Assembly: GCA_020796225.1 (NCBI GenBank)
Contig: CM036775.1
Span: forward strand, 7,120,893 to 7,184,892
Direction: 5' to 3'
From: Arion vulgaris
Taxonomy: Eukaryota; Mollusca; Gastropoda; Stylommatophora; Arionidae
Length of the DNA: 64,000 bases
The notes below the pieces were generated by a model. The model did no database searches and was not told where the DNA came from. It saw nothing but the letters and a program-made list of their open reading frames with translations. Made by a program: the position numbers and the translations under genes. Shown one piece after another: positions 1 through 10,570 of the stretch. How positions within the stretch are numbered: the stretch's first letter is position 1; each line of letters starts with the position of its first letter.

Positions 1-290
1 CCTCTGTCTTTCGCCTTGGTGTTGCACACTCCAGACTGTAACCTGTCCATTTCTTAAAGTTTCCCTCCCACTTATCTCTCAGTCTTCCTCTTGTTCTTCC
101 CCCTCAACTTTCCCTCTAGTAAATGTTTTATCATGGTGTCATGTCTTTTTATGTGCCCAAAATACTTTATTTGTCTGAATTTTATTTCTCTTAATAGTTG
201 TTTCTTCATGCCTAGTTTTCCTAAAACTTGTTTACCAATTTTAAAATACATAAACATAAAATACAAATAATTTAATTTAGTGTGACAGCG
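1..290 (-). pseudogene. LINE reverse transcriptase C-terminal fragment
   Basis: The minus strand encodes the region after the RT domain of a non-LTR retrotransposon, with the recognisable string IKYFGHIKRHDTMIKHLLEG followed by a basic GKNKRKTER stretch. It is truncated on both sides and runs off the window start. The same fragment recurs at 14040-14360, where the basic tail reads RGRTRGRPRDKW, typical of LINE C-termini. It is a dead fragment, not a host gene. Confidence 0.75.
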
Positions 291-379
291 ACAATAATAA
301 AAGGGAAAATGAAACTCGTGGATTCACTGTTCTGGTCATTCTGGAGTTTACGACAGCGAGAGATCAGATACGCTTGCAT

Positions 380-845
380 TGAAAGCATTCATTGTTGTGG
401 AGTTTAGAATTATGTGTGATTCCAGTATTAACTTATGGATGCGAGAGTTGGAAAGCAACAAAAGCTCTAGAAAGAAAATTAGATAACTTTGAGAATAAAT
501 GTCTTAGAAGAATACTGAACCTCAAATGGTCAGATTTCAGACCTAATACACAAATAAGACAAGAGACCAAGCAGAAAATGTATCAAATTTTATAAGAAAG
601 CGCCGCTGGAACTCATCGGCCACACTTAGAATGGATGAATGAGAAGACTCCCTTACCAATCCCTCATATGGACACCAGAGGAAAAGAAACGAGGAAGACC
701 AAGAGAGACTGTGTAGAACCATCATCAGAGAAGGCTCAACGATGGGCCTAGTAAACATTAAAGACCTAAAACAGATAGCAACGAACCGCGAGACACGGAG
801 AGCTATGACCTCTCCCCTATGCGCCGCCCACAGGCCCAAGAGGAA
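380..845 (+). pseudogene. LINE RT C-terminal fragment, frameshifted
   Basis: Encodes the post-RT segment of a LINE ORF2: PVLTYGCESWKATKALERKL, then CLRRILNLKWSDF. Frameshifts follow after about residue 60, and the rest (IRKRRWN.., a GRPRET box) is spread over other frames up to the RPKRKD stop near 848. The duplicate at 14485-14945 keeps 121 codons open, so this copy has decayed or carries consensus errors. Confidence 0.8.
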
Positions 846-861
846 AGACTAACTAACTAAG

Positions 862-2850
862 TTTAGAATGGATAAGGGGGATGTTCTTCAGTCTCTTGGT
901 TACCTACTGTTGGATGAGGACACTAAAATTGATGTTGAATTAATCCAACGATTTAGAGAGTTTGGAATTATACATTGTACAAGTAGAACTGGATGTTTGA
1001 GGGGCAGATTTGTACAAGTAGAACTGGATGTTTGAGGAGCAGATTTGTACAAGTAGAACTGGATGTTTGAGGAGCAGATTTGTACAAGTAGAACTGGATG
1101 TTTGAGGAGCAGATTTGTACAAGTAGAACTGGATGTTTGAGGAGCAGATTTGTACAAGTAGAACTGGATGTTTGAGGAGCAGATTTGTACAAGTAGAACT
1201 GGATGTTTGAGGAGCAGATTTGTACAAGTAGAACTGGATGTTTGAGGGCAGATTTGTCAAGTAGAACTGGATGTTTGAGGGGCAGATTTGTACAAGTAGA
1301 ACTGGATGTTTGAGGGGCAGATTTGTACAAGTAGAACTGGATGTTTGAGGGGCAGATTTGTACAAGTAGAACTGGATGTTTGAGGGGCAGATTTGTACAA
1401 GTAGAACTGGATGTTTGAGGGGCAGATTTGTACAAGTAGAAATGGATGTTTGAGGGGCAGATTTGTACAAGTAGAACTGGATGTTTGAGGAGCAGATTTG
1501 TACAAGTAGAACTGGATGTTTGAGGAGCAGATTTGTACAAGTAGAACTGGATGTTTGAGGAGCAGATTTGTACAAGTAGAACTGGATGTTTGAGGAGAAG
1601 ATTTGTACAAGTAGAACTGGATGTTTGAGGAGCAGATTTGTACAAGTAGAACTGGATGTTTGAGGAGCAGATTTGTACAAGTAGAACTGGATGTTTGAGG
1701 GGCAGATTTGTACAAGTAGAACTGGATGTTTGAGGAGCAGATTTGTACAAGTAGAACTGGATGTTTGAGGAGCAGATTTGTACAAGTAGAACTGGATGTT
1801 TGAGGAGCAGATTTGTACAAGTAGAACTGGATGTTTGAGGAGCAGATTTGTACAAGTAGAACTGGATGTTTGAGGAGCAGATTTGTACAAGTAGAACTGG
1901 ATGTTTGAGGAGCAGATTTGTACAAGTAGAACTGGATGTTTGAGGAGCAGATTTGTACAAGTAGAACTGGATGTTTGAGGGGCAGATTTGTACAAGTAGA
2001 ACTGGATGTTTGAGGAGCAGATTTGTACAAGTAGAACTGGATGTTTGAGGGGCAGATTTGTACAAGTAGAACTGGATGTTTGAGGAGCAGATTTGTACAA
2101 GTAGAACTGGATGTTTGAGGAGCAGATTTGTACAAGTAGAACTGGATGTTTGAGGAGCAGATTTGTACAAGTAGAACTGGATGTTTGAGGGGCAGATTTG
2201 TACAAGTAGAACTGGATGTTTGAGGAGCAGATTTGTACAAGTAGAACTGGATGTTTGAGGAGCAGATTTGTACAAGTAGAACTGGATGTTTGAGGAGCAG
2301 ATTTGTACAAGTAGAACTGGATGTTTGGGGAGCAGATTTGTACAAGTAGAACTGGATGTTTGAGGGCAGATTTGTACAAGTAGAACTGGATGTTTGGGGA
2401 ACAGATTTGTACAAGTAGAACTGGATGTTTGAGGAGCAGATAGAGAAATGTGTTTAATCAACTAGCTACATGAACCATCAGTTTGCATACCCTTGGAAAT
2501 ATGTTGGTGGAGACTGAGCACCTATGAGTCTGCCCAAAGTTCTGTGAGGTCAGTTTAGTAACCAATAATAATACGGTAAATATGAAACTTGCGTTTTGGG
2601 CCACTGGATATGTTGAGGTGGACATCGGAGCACTTATGGACGGGTCTGGAGTCATATAATGATAGTCCTCATATAACTGATAACTGAACTGTTGAGCATG
2701 TTGAGCGTGTTGAGCAGCTGGAAGCTGCTGGATTTGTTGAGGTAGAGACCTGTGGCACCAATGGACATGTTCTGAGTGATATGAAATTCCTCAAATAACT
2801 GATAATTGATAACTGATAACTGAAGGAGATAAATCTCATCTGGAACAAAA
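862..2850 (+). pseudogene. 3' end of an RNase H-bearing LINE, split by a minisatellite
   Basis: Codons at 862-1000 give MDKGDVLQSLGYLLLDEDT followed by CTSRTGCLRGR, matching the C-terminus of the RNase H LINE fragment at 26000-26490. The frame then enters the 35-bp array (995-2440). It re-emerges at 2441 with the LINE 3' end (the 'gactgagcacctatg' box, coding EHLW-like residues). After that the terminal segment is repeated about three times in diverged form (about 2500, 2620, 2740), ending in a short (TGATAAC)n-like tail of the kind seen on CR1/L2-type LINEs. Confidence 0.7.
995..2440. repeat. 35-bp minisatellite derived from a LINE C-terminus
   Basis: About 41 head-to-tail units of 35 bp containing GTACAAGTAGAACTGGATG and TTTGAGGAGCAGATT. 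Units vary mainly at G/A in 'ggggc/ggagc'. The unit lacks stops on the minus strand, so three overlapping 380-500-codon ORFs appear (period 35 residues = 3 units); they are artefacts. The first unit is in frame with LINE codons CTSRTGCLRGR, so the array arose by amplification of that segment. The duplicate locus 15060-15545 has a shorter, eroded array. Confidence 0.95.
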
Positions 2851-3044
2851 GAACAACTTAGAAACAAAGACAGATACCACTACATATCATTGCCGGTTTA
2901 TGAATATAGCAGGCTGTACGTAGACTGACGGCAGGACAGATGACTGACAGTAACAGAAAGACAAAGTCGGATTGCGCCCAAGATGCATTACTGATGATAA
3001 GCTCTGTCAAAGAACCGAGACAAGTTAGTGCGAAAAAAGGCGAA

Positions 3045-3785
3045 ACACTTACAAACAAAGTACTATAGGTTTACAAAATACAGAAAAAGTGACGATAAAC
3101 AGCAACGTTTCAACCAAAAGGCCTTTATCAAGCAAACGACACAACAGGAGTGACGAATTATAGAGAACACTTACAAATGGACGATAACGGAAACATGCAA
3201 ATGTATCTAATGAACTGGGAATAAAAACAAATAACGAAATGAGTGCAGCACAAAACTAGAAGTGGAAAGAAGAAACAATATACAATCAGGTGAAAATATA
3301 AATTATATATATGAAGCAAATACACATATAGATTACAAGGCATGAGATGAGAAAGTACTAAGAAGCATAGGAATGTAATGCGTTGAGTCCAATAGGCCGC
3401 AAGGTACCATATAACGAAATAAAACGGTTCTCCAGAGCAAATCGACTACGATCATCAGAGAAACATGATCGGATGGCTGTGACCTGGACATCGCAAGCTC
3501 CTGAATGGCCAGTATCATTGAAATGGTAGCTACAGGGGTCACAGAGCATTGGCGTATATAGCGCAAGTGTTGGACGAATCGGTCACTGAGTCTCCTACCG
3601 GTTTCCCCAATATAGGCCTTGTTGCACCGGTTGCAGATAATGACATAGATAATATTACGGGACTCGCATGTGAAACTGTCTTCAATAACGAACGTGGCTT
3701 TTGGAAAAGTTCTGTATTTTGTAAAACTATAGTACTTTGTTTGTAAAGGCTTCGCTATTTACCAAGTTTTACTGCAGTCTTCCCT
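3045..3785 (-). mobile_element. Penelope-like element, truncated, endonuclease part
   Basis: Minus-strand codons at 3340-3700 give the C-terminal half of a GIY-YIG-type endonuclease of PLEs: DIRQCSVTPVAT.FNDTGHSG, then SDDRSRFALENRFISLYGTL. Fragments are in several frames. The element is bounded by the same terminal sequence in opposite orientations ('caaagtactatag' near 3057 and its reverse complement near 3727, plus 'ttttactgcagtc' at 3766-3778), the inverted terminal arrangement often seen in PLEs. Duplicate at 16155-16905. Confidence 0.75.
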
Positions 3786-4028
3786 TTTGCGAAAAAGGCT
3801 AGCAACGGGGACTCCTAGACAAGATGGCAGAGAAAAGAAATGGGAAAACAACACACAAGATAGTAGAAAGATGAAGGGAAGAACAGCATACGATAGATTG
3901 AGTGAGAACCATGTTACTATCGCTTTTGTAGGATTATTTCTTCTGATGTAACCTAAGAATATGTTATTTTGGTTTACGAAGCGGCTATTATCAGTCATGT
4001 GATATAATCCTTGGATTTCATTCTCATA

Positions 4029-4290
4029 TACAGGGTGTTCAAGATAATTGCAGCCCCATTGACAATTCGAAAGTTGCCAGGTAAACAGTGAGTTGTGTTT
4101 ATTTACTATTTAAACCGGTTCTGACTAGCTCGTCCTACATCACATTTGTTCATCGTCCCTTCCTGCACTACAATTACACACCGTCACACAACCTTGACCT
4201 ATACTACGTCATAACTGAACCTTCTCATTTCCATACATATATGCCAGATTAGCTCCATTCACGGGCTGCTTTTATCTTGAACACCCTGTA
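4029..4290. mobile_element. MITE with perfect 19-bp inverted repeats (TACAGGGTGTTC family)
   Basis: 262 bp bounded by TACAGGGTGTTCAAGATAA and its exact reverse complement, starting and ending in TA. There is no coding capacity. Two further copies lie at 17153-17399 and 44841-45100. The termini and TA ends suggest a non-autonomous Tc1/mariner-type element; superfamily assignment is by inference. Confidence 0.85.
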
Positions 4291-5580
4291 TTAACTCTTA
4301 ACCTTTCGTGGGTTTTTAAGGTTTTTAGACCTTACTGCATCTGGTAGTTCACGACTAGTTTGTCAACACTTAACATTGTAAAGTGCATTCTATGTGGGTC
4401 AAACATAATAGACTAGCCTTTAGTTACAACATGACAGCAACACGTCATCAGCAGCCTCAATCCTAAAAAAACCAGACTACAACATGAAGAAGAAGAATAA
4501 AAGAAGAATGATGTCAAAGGTAAAGTGACTGTGATTGTGATAGTTCTGAAAATAAAATAGTAGATGTTTAGATGATGAGAATAGTTGCGATAATGATGAT
4601 GATGACGAGGAGGATGATGATAATAATTTTGATGATGGTGGTGATGATGATGATAATGACAGAAATGGTGATGATGATGAAGAGGATGATACGGCTAATG
4701 ATGATGATTATGTTGATGACGATGAAGGGTTGGCTGGCCAGCAATGGCGGAATGCGGAGGCCATTCAGAGTCAGAACGGTTTGATTCTGAAACGACTTTG
4801 CTAGCGCATTTTCGCCATGTTTGGTCGGGTATTTTCCGGTTTCGTTTGCCGAGCTACTGAGTTAGTGCTTGAGCAACGCTGTTAGCTTTGAATGTTACAT
4901 GGAATGATTTTTGCTGTGTCAACCGTGCGTTTGTTGTGTGTATTCAGAAAATGGCGGACAGCGGTTATGACGAACAAGCTCAATCTGCCGTATGCAGTTA
5001 TCTTGCGAGTGCAGAAAGCTGAATTTTGTCATGATTGATGTTCCCTTCGACAAGAATTGCAATTCAAGTGATGAACAGTTTTGTGTTGCTACATTCGCGA
5101 CGGCCATATGCATTTATGCGGTGCAGGTTGCTTTTTGTGGCGGTACGCGGCTGTTTCATTCTGGAATTATTTCACACGGAAACTTTTCACAGTTGTTAGC
5201 ATTTCGTGTGATATTCATTGGCACATGAACGGAGCAATTATGGGGTGACCCGTTGCAGTGAAGTTGGAATCGTACTTATGAACTATGAACTATGAACTAT
5301 AAGGACGATGAAAATGAACATGATGAAGATGATGATGATGATGAAGATGATGATGATGATGAAGATGAAGAAATAGTGGAAGTATAGATAATGCGAATGC
5401 TTACAATATTGATGATGTTGATGAGGATGATGATGACATTGTGGATGTAGATAATGACAATTATTGCGATGTTGTTGATGACAGTGATGATTATTGAGAA
5501 AACAGTAGCACAAATATGAACAATAAACACAAGACAAAGATTGGGTTTTGACGTTGATAACAAAAATGAAATCAATTTCT
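4291..5580. other. Non-coding stretch with GAT-rich microsatellites
   Basis: Impure (GAT)n/(GATGAT)n tracts lie at about 4560-4735 and 5310-5480; they create low-complexity Met/Ile or Asp/Glu reading frames. Between them (4740-5280) is unique-looking sequence also present in the duplicate (about 17830-18380), with only short interrupted frames. No gene or known repeat is recognised there. Confidence 0.6.
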
Positions 5581-5589
5581 GGAGACAAT

Positions 5590-5760
5590 AATTTCAGAAT
5601 GACAACTTTATTGATCAGTCAAACATGTTTGTGATCATTTCTCTCTTGAATGTTGCCATTTTGTTTGTTGTGTTTCTTGTCTGGCAAACAGTTCAATCTA
5701 AACTGACATCTAGACCGTCTGCTGCGTAGTTGAGATCTGAGCTTACTAGTAAAGTACCGG
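5590..5760 (-). CDS. Candidate terminal exon with poly(A) signal, duplicate copy
   Basis: On the minus strand the conserved intron-end motif of gene A (reverse complement of 'tatcatcatcatg', 5789-5801) is followed by a pyrimidine tract and acceptor AG at 5762-5761. In phase 0 the exon reads Pro-Val-Leu-Tyr and then TAG (5748-5746) and TAA. An AATAAA poly(A) signal follows at 5612-5607. The identical layout at 18838-18668 reads Pro-Val-Ile-Tyr-stop. It looks like the 3' exon of the gene A family carried in the segmental duplication; which copy is used is unknown. Confidence 0.45.
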
Positions 5761-5806
5761 CTAAGATACATTAAAAAACCACATATTACTTATCATCATC
5801 ATGTAT

Positions 5807-5811
<5 letters not shown>

Positions 5812-5872
<61 letters not shown>
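5812..5872. repeat. (AT)n microsatellite
   Basis: About 30 uninterrupted AT units next to a SINE end. The duplicate locus near 18890 has only a short TATATA run, so the tract expanded in this copy or contracted in the other. Confidence 0.97.
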
Positions 5873-5875
<3 letters not shown>

Positions 5876-5877
5876 TC

Positions 5878-6155
5878 AAAAATAAGTGAAGGAACCCTTT
5901 CATACCTCGTGGTATATAGGTCAATACAGTGTTAGGCCTGTATTTTCATTGACCGTCGGCACACGATGGGTGATGTGGTCAGCATCACGCCGGCCTCCTT
6001 TACTTCCCAGAGCATGTCTGGTACCCAGTTGAGGCTGGGTCGACCTGAGAACCGTCGCGGTCCGGAAAAATTCCACGCGCATTGCGGGAGCTGAACCCAG
6101 ACAACCAGCCTTGCGAAGCGAGTTCACTAACAACTACGCTACAGCGGCTCTCATA
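5878..6155 (-). mobile_element. SINE-1 (tRNA-derived), minus orientation
   Basis: Reverse complement starts 'gagagccgctgtagcgtagttgt' (A box region), then a B box of the GGTTCAACTCC type, the shared body 'ggcggccggcgtgat', and a 3' end 'gggttccttcact'. Family members: 9941-10221, 18905-19175, 35115-35389, partial copies at 39630, 42656, 55735 and 58360. Confidence 0.85.
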
Positions 6156-6159
6156 TGTA

Positions 6160-6560
6160 TATTATGATATACGAGCAACATCACGGCACAATGGTCATTC
6201 CCATGCGTGTTCTGTCCTCCGCTGCAACATCCATCCCAAAGCCCTCTTGCTCACACTACCATTGGGAAGGTGATCGATACAGACACCACATCCTGGGAAT
6301 CCCTGACGCAAGATCGCCAAATGTGGCTCTGTAATAACACAAGAGGAACTCGCAAAGCTGAGAATCGTCGTGCCGCTGAGGCACAGAGAAAACGAGCTGA
6401 GCGATAAGACAGAACACACAACACCCACATGTCTTACCTTGATCATGTATGCCCACCCCGTGGTAGGGGTTATGTTCTAGGATTGAATCCTACAGTCACC
6501 TTCGCACACATTAAATAGGTACCGCAGCACACGACTGAGGCTGTTGTCATAATCGCTAAC
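6160..6560 (+). pseudogene. LINE C-terminal C2H2 zinc-finger fragment
   Basis: Codons give WESLTQDRQMW then AENRRAAEAQRKRAE, the C-terminal extension of LINEs whose ORF2 ends in a C2H2 finger (CPxCGR..SRIGLxSHLRTH in the family). Here the finger is broken: Cys is lost and the histidine end is frameshifted. Better preserved copies are at 7090-7370, 19235-19560 and 25330-25650. Confidence 0.75.
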
Positions 6561-7085
6561 GATGAACGGATATTATTGGTACCTCGAAGACGACACTGTT
6601 TGGCATGTCCAAACTTGACTCCTAATTCTCGTACTCGTTCCAGTGTCTGAGACTCGCCCTAATCACATAAATAAGAGCGTACCGCATTTATGCGTGCCCA
6701 GCGCATTTATGCGTGCCCAGCGTGTTCGTAGCGCGTTGGACTACAGGTGACAAGTCCTCTGTATGTGCGGGTTCAACTCCGCGGACTGGCAGAAAAGCTA
6801 CATGTTCCCCAGATTTACGGCGTTCGTGACACCGAACCGAAGAGTTACGATGTCCATGACACCGAGCCGAAGAGCTTTCAACTAAAATGCTTCTGGATCG
6901 GGAAAAAAAATGACATTGGCTCTGTCCATACTTCTTCCCGCTTGAACCGGGACATTGTTTGCAAGATAGTCAGCACGCTCGTTACCCTGCACTCCAGAAT
7001 GTCCATGTGTATATAACCACCTCAGTATCTTGAGATGGGATCTCCTAATGCTGTTCACCCATTCGGCGTGCAGTATATACATGTT
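6560..7085 (-). pseudogene. RNase H-LINE fragment interrupted by SINE-2
   Basis: Minus-strand codons at 7082-6900 give ILRWLYTHGHSGVQGNERAD and LANNVPVQAGRSMDRAN, an RNase H-domain C-terminal part (the GHSG..GNERAD box carries the last catalytic Asp). The frame is cut by SINE-2, and LINE-like codons resume beyond it, clearer in the duplicate (19560-19720: SIYVIWASLRHW). Confidence 0.7.
6718..6905 (+). mobile_element. SINE-2 (tRNA-derived)
   Basis: Starts with a tRNA-like head ('gtagcgcgttggactac', A box) and B box GGTTCAACTCC, followed by two 'cgaagagttacg/cgaagagctttc' sub-repeats and 'ctggatcggg' plus an A run. Other copies: 19715-19912 (duplicate) and 48995-49195 (minus). Confidence 0.8.
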
Positions 7086-7089
7086 TTAC

Positions 7090-7370
7090 TACAAATACGT
7101 GCTGGGAATCCCTTGCGCAAGATCGCCAAATGTGGCGCTGTAACAACAAAAGAGAACCCGAATAGCTGAGAATCATCGTATTGTTGAGTCACAGAGAAAA
7201 CGAGCAGCGCGAAAGACAGAGCACACAACACGCACATGTCTAACCTTGATCATGTATGCCCCACCTGTGGTCGGGGATTCTGTTCTAGGATTGGACTCTA
7301 CAGTCACCTCCGCACACACCAGAGAGGTGCAACAGTACACGTCTGAGATTGTTGTCATCATCGCTTGCGA
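7090..7370 (+). pseudogene. LINE C-terminal zinc-finger fragment
   Basis: Same LINE C-terminus as at 25400-25650: 'tgctgggaatcccttgcgca' (WESL..QDRQMWRC), then a finger coding for CPTCGRGF.SRIGLYSHLRTHQ before a stop near 7347. One frameshift lies in the basic region. It abuts the RNase H fragment and an opposite-strand RT fragment, so this is a patchwork of separate insertions. Confidence 0.75.
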
Positions 7371-7379
7371 TGGACGGCT

Positions 7380-7960
7380 ATTACTACAAACGAATATTTC
7401 ATAATTCTAATCATCATCATCACATAGATGGTCCTGAGGGAGAACATTGCCACTCTAACAGTCCCTCGGAATTTCTCTCTCTCATAGGCCTCTGCATCCG
7501 TCATGCTCAAACCATCAGTTACATCCCTGAAATTCATCTTCTCCGTTATCTTCCTCTCCTCTTTGCCGATATGTCTCCTTCTATGATGAACTCCTAGCCA
7601 TTCGTGTCTCTGTATACGTCCAAAATACTTCAATTTTACATTCTTATTTGAAGCATCATCCAGTTTCTTTGATTTTAAGTTATTTCTGGATAGATCTATT
7701 TGTTCTCTTCTCTATCCATGATATACGGAGGACACTTCTGTAACATTTATATTCAAAAGCACATATATGTTTTTCCACAGCCTTGTTAAATGTCCATTCT
7801 TCACATCCATATGTTGCCACTGGCAATATGCATGCTCATAATATTTTGATCCTTGTGCTCGTTTGAGTTCCATTCCATACTGATTTTAATTGTTTAATTT
7901 TTGTGTAAAGTCATGTTTTGTTTTTCTTGTTAATTTCCTTCATCCCATTTCCATCTGTTG
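7380..7960 (-). pseudogene. LINE RT C-terminal region (minus)
   Basis: Minus-strand codons from 7633 give MKYFGRIQRHEWLG, RHIGKEERKITEKM and RDVTDGLSMTDAEAYE, the 3' end of a LINE ORF2. Upstream codons lie towards 7960, where the 48-bp array begins in the same frame. Stops and indels interrupt it. The duplicate occupies 20100-20680. Confidence 0.75.
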
Positions 7961-8660
7961 TTAGCAGTGAACCAAGATATTCAAAACTGTTCACATTTCC
8001 ATCTGTTGTTAGCAGTGAACAAAGATATTCAAAACAGTTCACATTTCCATCTATTGTTAGCAGTGAACCAAGATATTCAAAACTGTTCACATTTCCATCT
8101 ATTGTTAGCAGTGAACCAAGATATTCAAAACTGTTCACATTTCCATCTGTTGTTAGCAGTGAACCAAGATATTCAAAACTGTTCACATTTCCATCCGTTG
8201 TTAGCAGTGTACAAGATATTCAAAACTGTTCACATTTCCATCTGTTGTTAGCAGTGAACCAAGATATTCAAAACTGTTCACATTTCCATCTGTTGTTAGC
8301 AGTGTACAAAGATATTCAAAACTGTTCACATTTCCATCTGTTGTTAGCAGTGAACCAAGATATTCAAAACTGTTCACATTTCCATCTGTTGTTAGCAGTG
8401 AACCAAGATATTCAAAACTGTTCACATTTCCATCTGTTGTTAGCAATGAACCAAGATATTCAAAACTGTTCACATTTCCATCTGTTGTTAGCAGTGAACC
8501 AAGATATTCAAAACTGTTCACATTTCCATCTGTTGTTAGCAGTGAACCAAGATATTCAAAACTGTTCACATTTCCATCTATTGTTAGCAGTGAACCAAGA
8601 TATTCAAAACTGTTCACATTTCCATCTGTTGTTAGCAGTGAACCAAGATATTCACCAAGA
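7961..8660. repeat. 48-bp minisatellite made of an RT coding segment
   Basis: About 14-15 units of 48 bp. On the minus strand each unit encodes 16 residues, NSFEYLGSLLTTDGNV, a standard segment of LINE RT C-termini (the YLGS..TDG box). Because 48 is divisible by 3, frames stay open on both strands (ORFs of 91-262 codons), none a real gene. The duplicate locus has only three units (20680-20830) set inside an otherwise ordinary LINE, which shows the origin. Confidence 0.95.
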
Positions 8661-9690
8661 CTCCTTATTGCTAGACTCCTTATTGCTGAGACTCCACTAT
8701 TGCTAGACTCCCTTATTGCTAGACTCCCTTATTGCTAAACTCCACTATTGCTAGACTCCACTATTGTTATACTCCACTATTGTTAGATTCCACTATTGCT
8801 AGACTTCACTAATGCAAGATTCCGCAACTATTGATAGTCGCTACTATTGCTAGACTCCGCTATTTCTAGACTTCACTATTGCTAGACTCTGCAACTATTG
8901 CTAGACTCCACTATTGCTAGAGTTCACTATTGCTAGACTCCACTAATATTAGATTCCACTATTGCTGAGTCTCAATATTGCTGACTCTGCAACTATTGCT
9001 AGACTCCACTATTGCTAGAGTTCACTATTGCTAGACTCCACTAATATTAGATTCCACTATTGCTAGTCTCCAATATTGCTAGACTCTGCAACTATTGCTA
9101 AACTCCACTATTGCTAAACATCACTATTGCTAGAATCCCTTATTGATAGACTCCACTATTGCTAAACTCCACTTTTGCAAGACTCCACCACTATTACTAT
9201 ACTCCACTATTGCTAGACTCTACTATTGTTAGATTCCACAATTGGTAGACTTCACTAATGCAAGACTCCGCAACTATTGCTAGTCGCTATTATTGCTGGA
9301 CTCCACTCTTGCTAGACTCCACTACTGCTAGACTCCACAACTATTGCTAGACTCCACTATGGCTAGACTCCGCAATTGCTAGACTCTACTATTGCTAGAC
9401 TCCACTATTGCTAGACTCCACTATAGCTAGACTCCACTAATTCTAGACTCCGCAACTATTGCTAGACTCCACTATGGCTAGACTCCGCAACTATTGATAG
9501 GCTCCACTATTACTATAATCCACTATTGCTAGACTCCACTATAGCTAGACTCCACTAATGCTAGACTCCGCAACTATTGCTAGACTCCACTATTTCTAGA
9601 CTCCGCTAATGCTAGACTCTGCAACTATTGCTAGTCTCCAATATTGCTAGTCTCCAATATTGCTAGACTCCAGTATTGATATTATAATAC
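8661..9690. repeat. Degenerate ~16-bp array (TATTGCTAGACTCCAC)
   Basis: Over 60 irregular units of about 14-17 bp with the core ATTGCTAGACTCC and variable insertions such as 'gcaac'. It abuts the 48-bp array without unique sequence between, and no coding potential is seen. It is absent from the duplicate locus. Confidence 0.95.
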
Positions 9691-9779
9691 ATCCAACATT
9701 TAGCTATAGAGGAGGAGTTTCATATGACGTCTCGGATTAATTTAATTCTTACTGTTCAGATTTAAGAAGCGCTTGTGTT

Positions 9780-10310
9780 GCCATGGCCCAACAGCGGAGC
9801 AAAGAATAGTATAACTGAGATCTACAAGGTGTATCGTAAGTGGTGACTGTGGAAGGAGCCTAGGGAAGCTACCCTAGTAAATAAAAAGCATCCCATAAAT
9901 CAAATGTGCTAGCCTATTTGTTAGCGCATAACAGGGACAGAGAGCCGCGGTAGTGTAGTTGTTAGTGAACTCGCTTCTCAGGGCTGGTGGTCTGGGTTCA
10001 ACTCCCGCAGTGCGCATGGAATTTTTCCCGACTGCGACGGCTCTCAAGTCGACCCAGCCTCAACTGGGTACCAGACATGCTCTGGGAAAGTAAAGGCGGC
10101 CGGCGTGATGATGACCACATCACCCATCGTGTGCCGACGGTCAATGAAAAATACAGGCCTAACACTGTATTGCCCTATATACCACGAGGTATGAAAGGGT
10201 TCCTTTACTTTTTTTTTTTTTATAACAGGGACAGCATACAATCGCTCTTAGGCTCTTAGTTAACAAGTGGTCGATGTAGGTCGTCCGAAGAAGATGAAGA
10301 TGAAGCAGAA
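9780..10310 (+). mobile_element. SINE-3 (GAA-tailed), interrupted by SINE-1
   Basis: Body sequence 'gtaaataaaaagcatccc' and 'caatcgctcttaggctc' with a (GAAGAT)n tail, matching copies at 29975, 41100, 41790, 45425, 50105, 61340 and 63635. The copy at 41790-42135 shows the full tRNA-like head with a perfect B box (GGTTCGAATCC). This copy is split by SINE-1. Confidence 0.8.
9941..10221 (+). mobile_element. SINE-1, full length, with 13-bp target-site duplication
   Basis: tRNA-derived head ('gtagtgtagttgttagtg'; B box GGTTCAACTCC), body and T-rich 3' end. Flanked by ATAACAGGGACAG on both sides (9928-9940 and 10222-10234), a perfect 13-bp duplication. It interrupts SINE-3, so SINE-1 is the later arrival here. 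The direct repeats imply LINE-driven retroposition. Confidence 0.93.
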
Positions 10311-10408
10311 CGTTTGTGAAGATCATAAAGCAGAATGAAAATCTTTCGGTGGCACAAATAACATTCATAACCGGAACAGTAACGCGGTGACTGTACTAGC
10401 CATGCGGC

Positions 10409-10570
10409 CAGTGGCGGCTCGTGATCAATTTTGTTGGTGGAGCCAGACATTTTTTTTTCCGGATAAATCATGGTTTTTTGGTTGCAATATTTTTATTTAT
10501 AAAATAATGAATACACGTTATACATTATTTTTGGTGGGCCCCACTGGCCCTTAATGACGAGCCGCCACTG
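10409..10570. mobile_element. hAT-like MITE (CAGTGGCGGCTCG family)
   Basis: 162 bp with inverted ends CAGTGGCGGCTCGT and ACGAGCCGCCACTG. Related copies: 37646-37952, 46353-46515, 47340-47501. Flanking octamers match at only 5 of 8 positions here but at 7 of 8 at 46345/46516, consistent with the 8-bp target duplications of hAT elements. Confidence 0.8.

Noticed and set aside
940..2461. Overlapping 385-497-codon minus ORFs with a 35-residue repeat
   Set aside because: They are three frames of a stop-free 35-bp minisatellite; no promoter or splice signals, and the repeat originates from a LINE end.
4572..4784. Met/Ile-rich ORFs near 4.6 and 17.7 kb
   Set aside because: Coding read-through of GAT microsatellite, no codon structure beyond the repeat.
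4740..5280. Possible piggyBac-type acidic N-terminus around the GAT tract ('DDEGLAGQQWRN')
   Set aside because: Only a short frame with stops soon after; resemblance limited to acidic residues.
7918..8706. A 262-codon plus ORF and matching minus ORFs
   Set aside because: Product of the 48-bp array; only the minus-strand sense matches a known protein segment (LINE RT) and that is a fragment.
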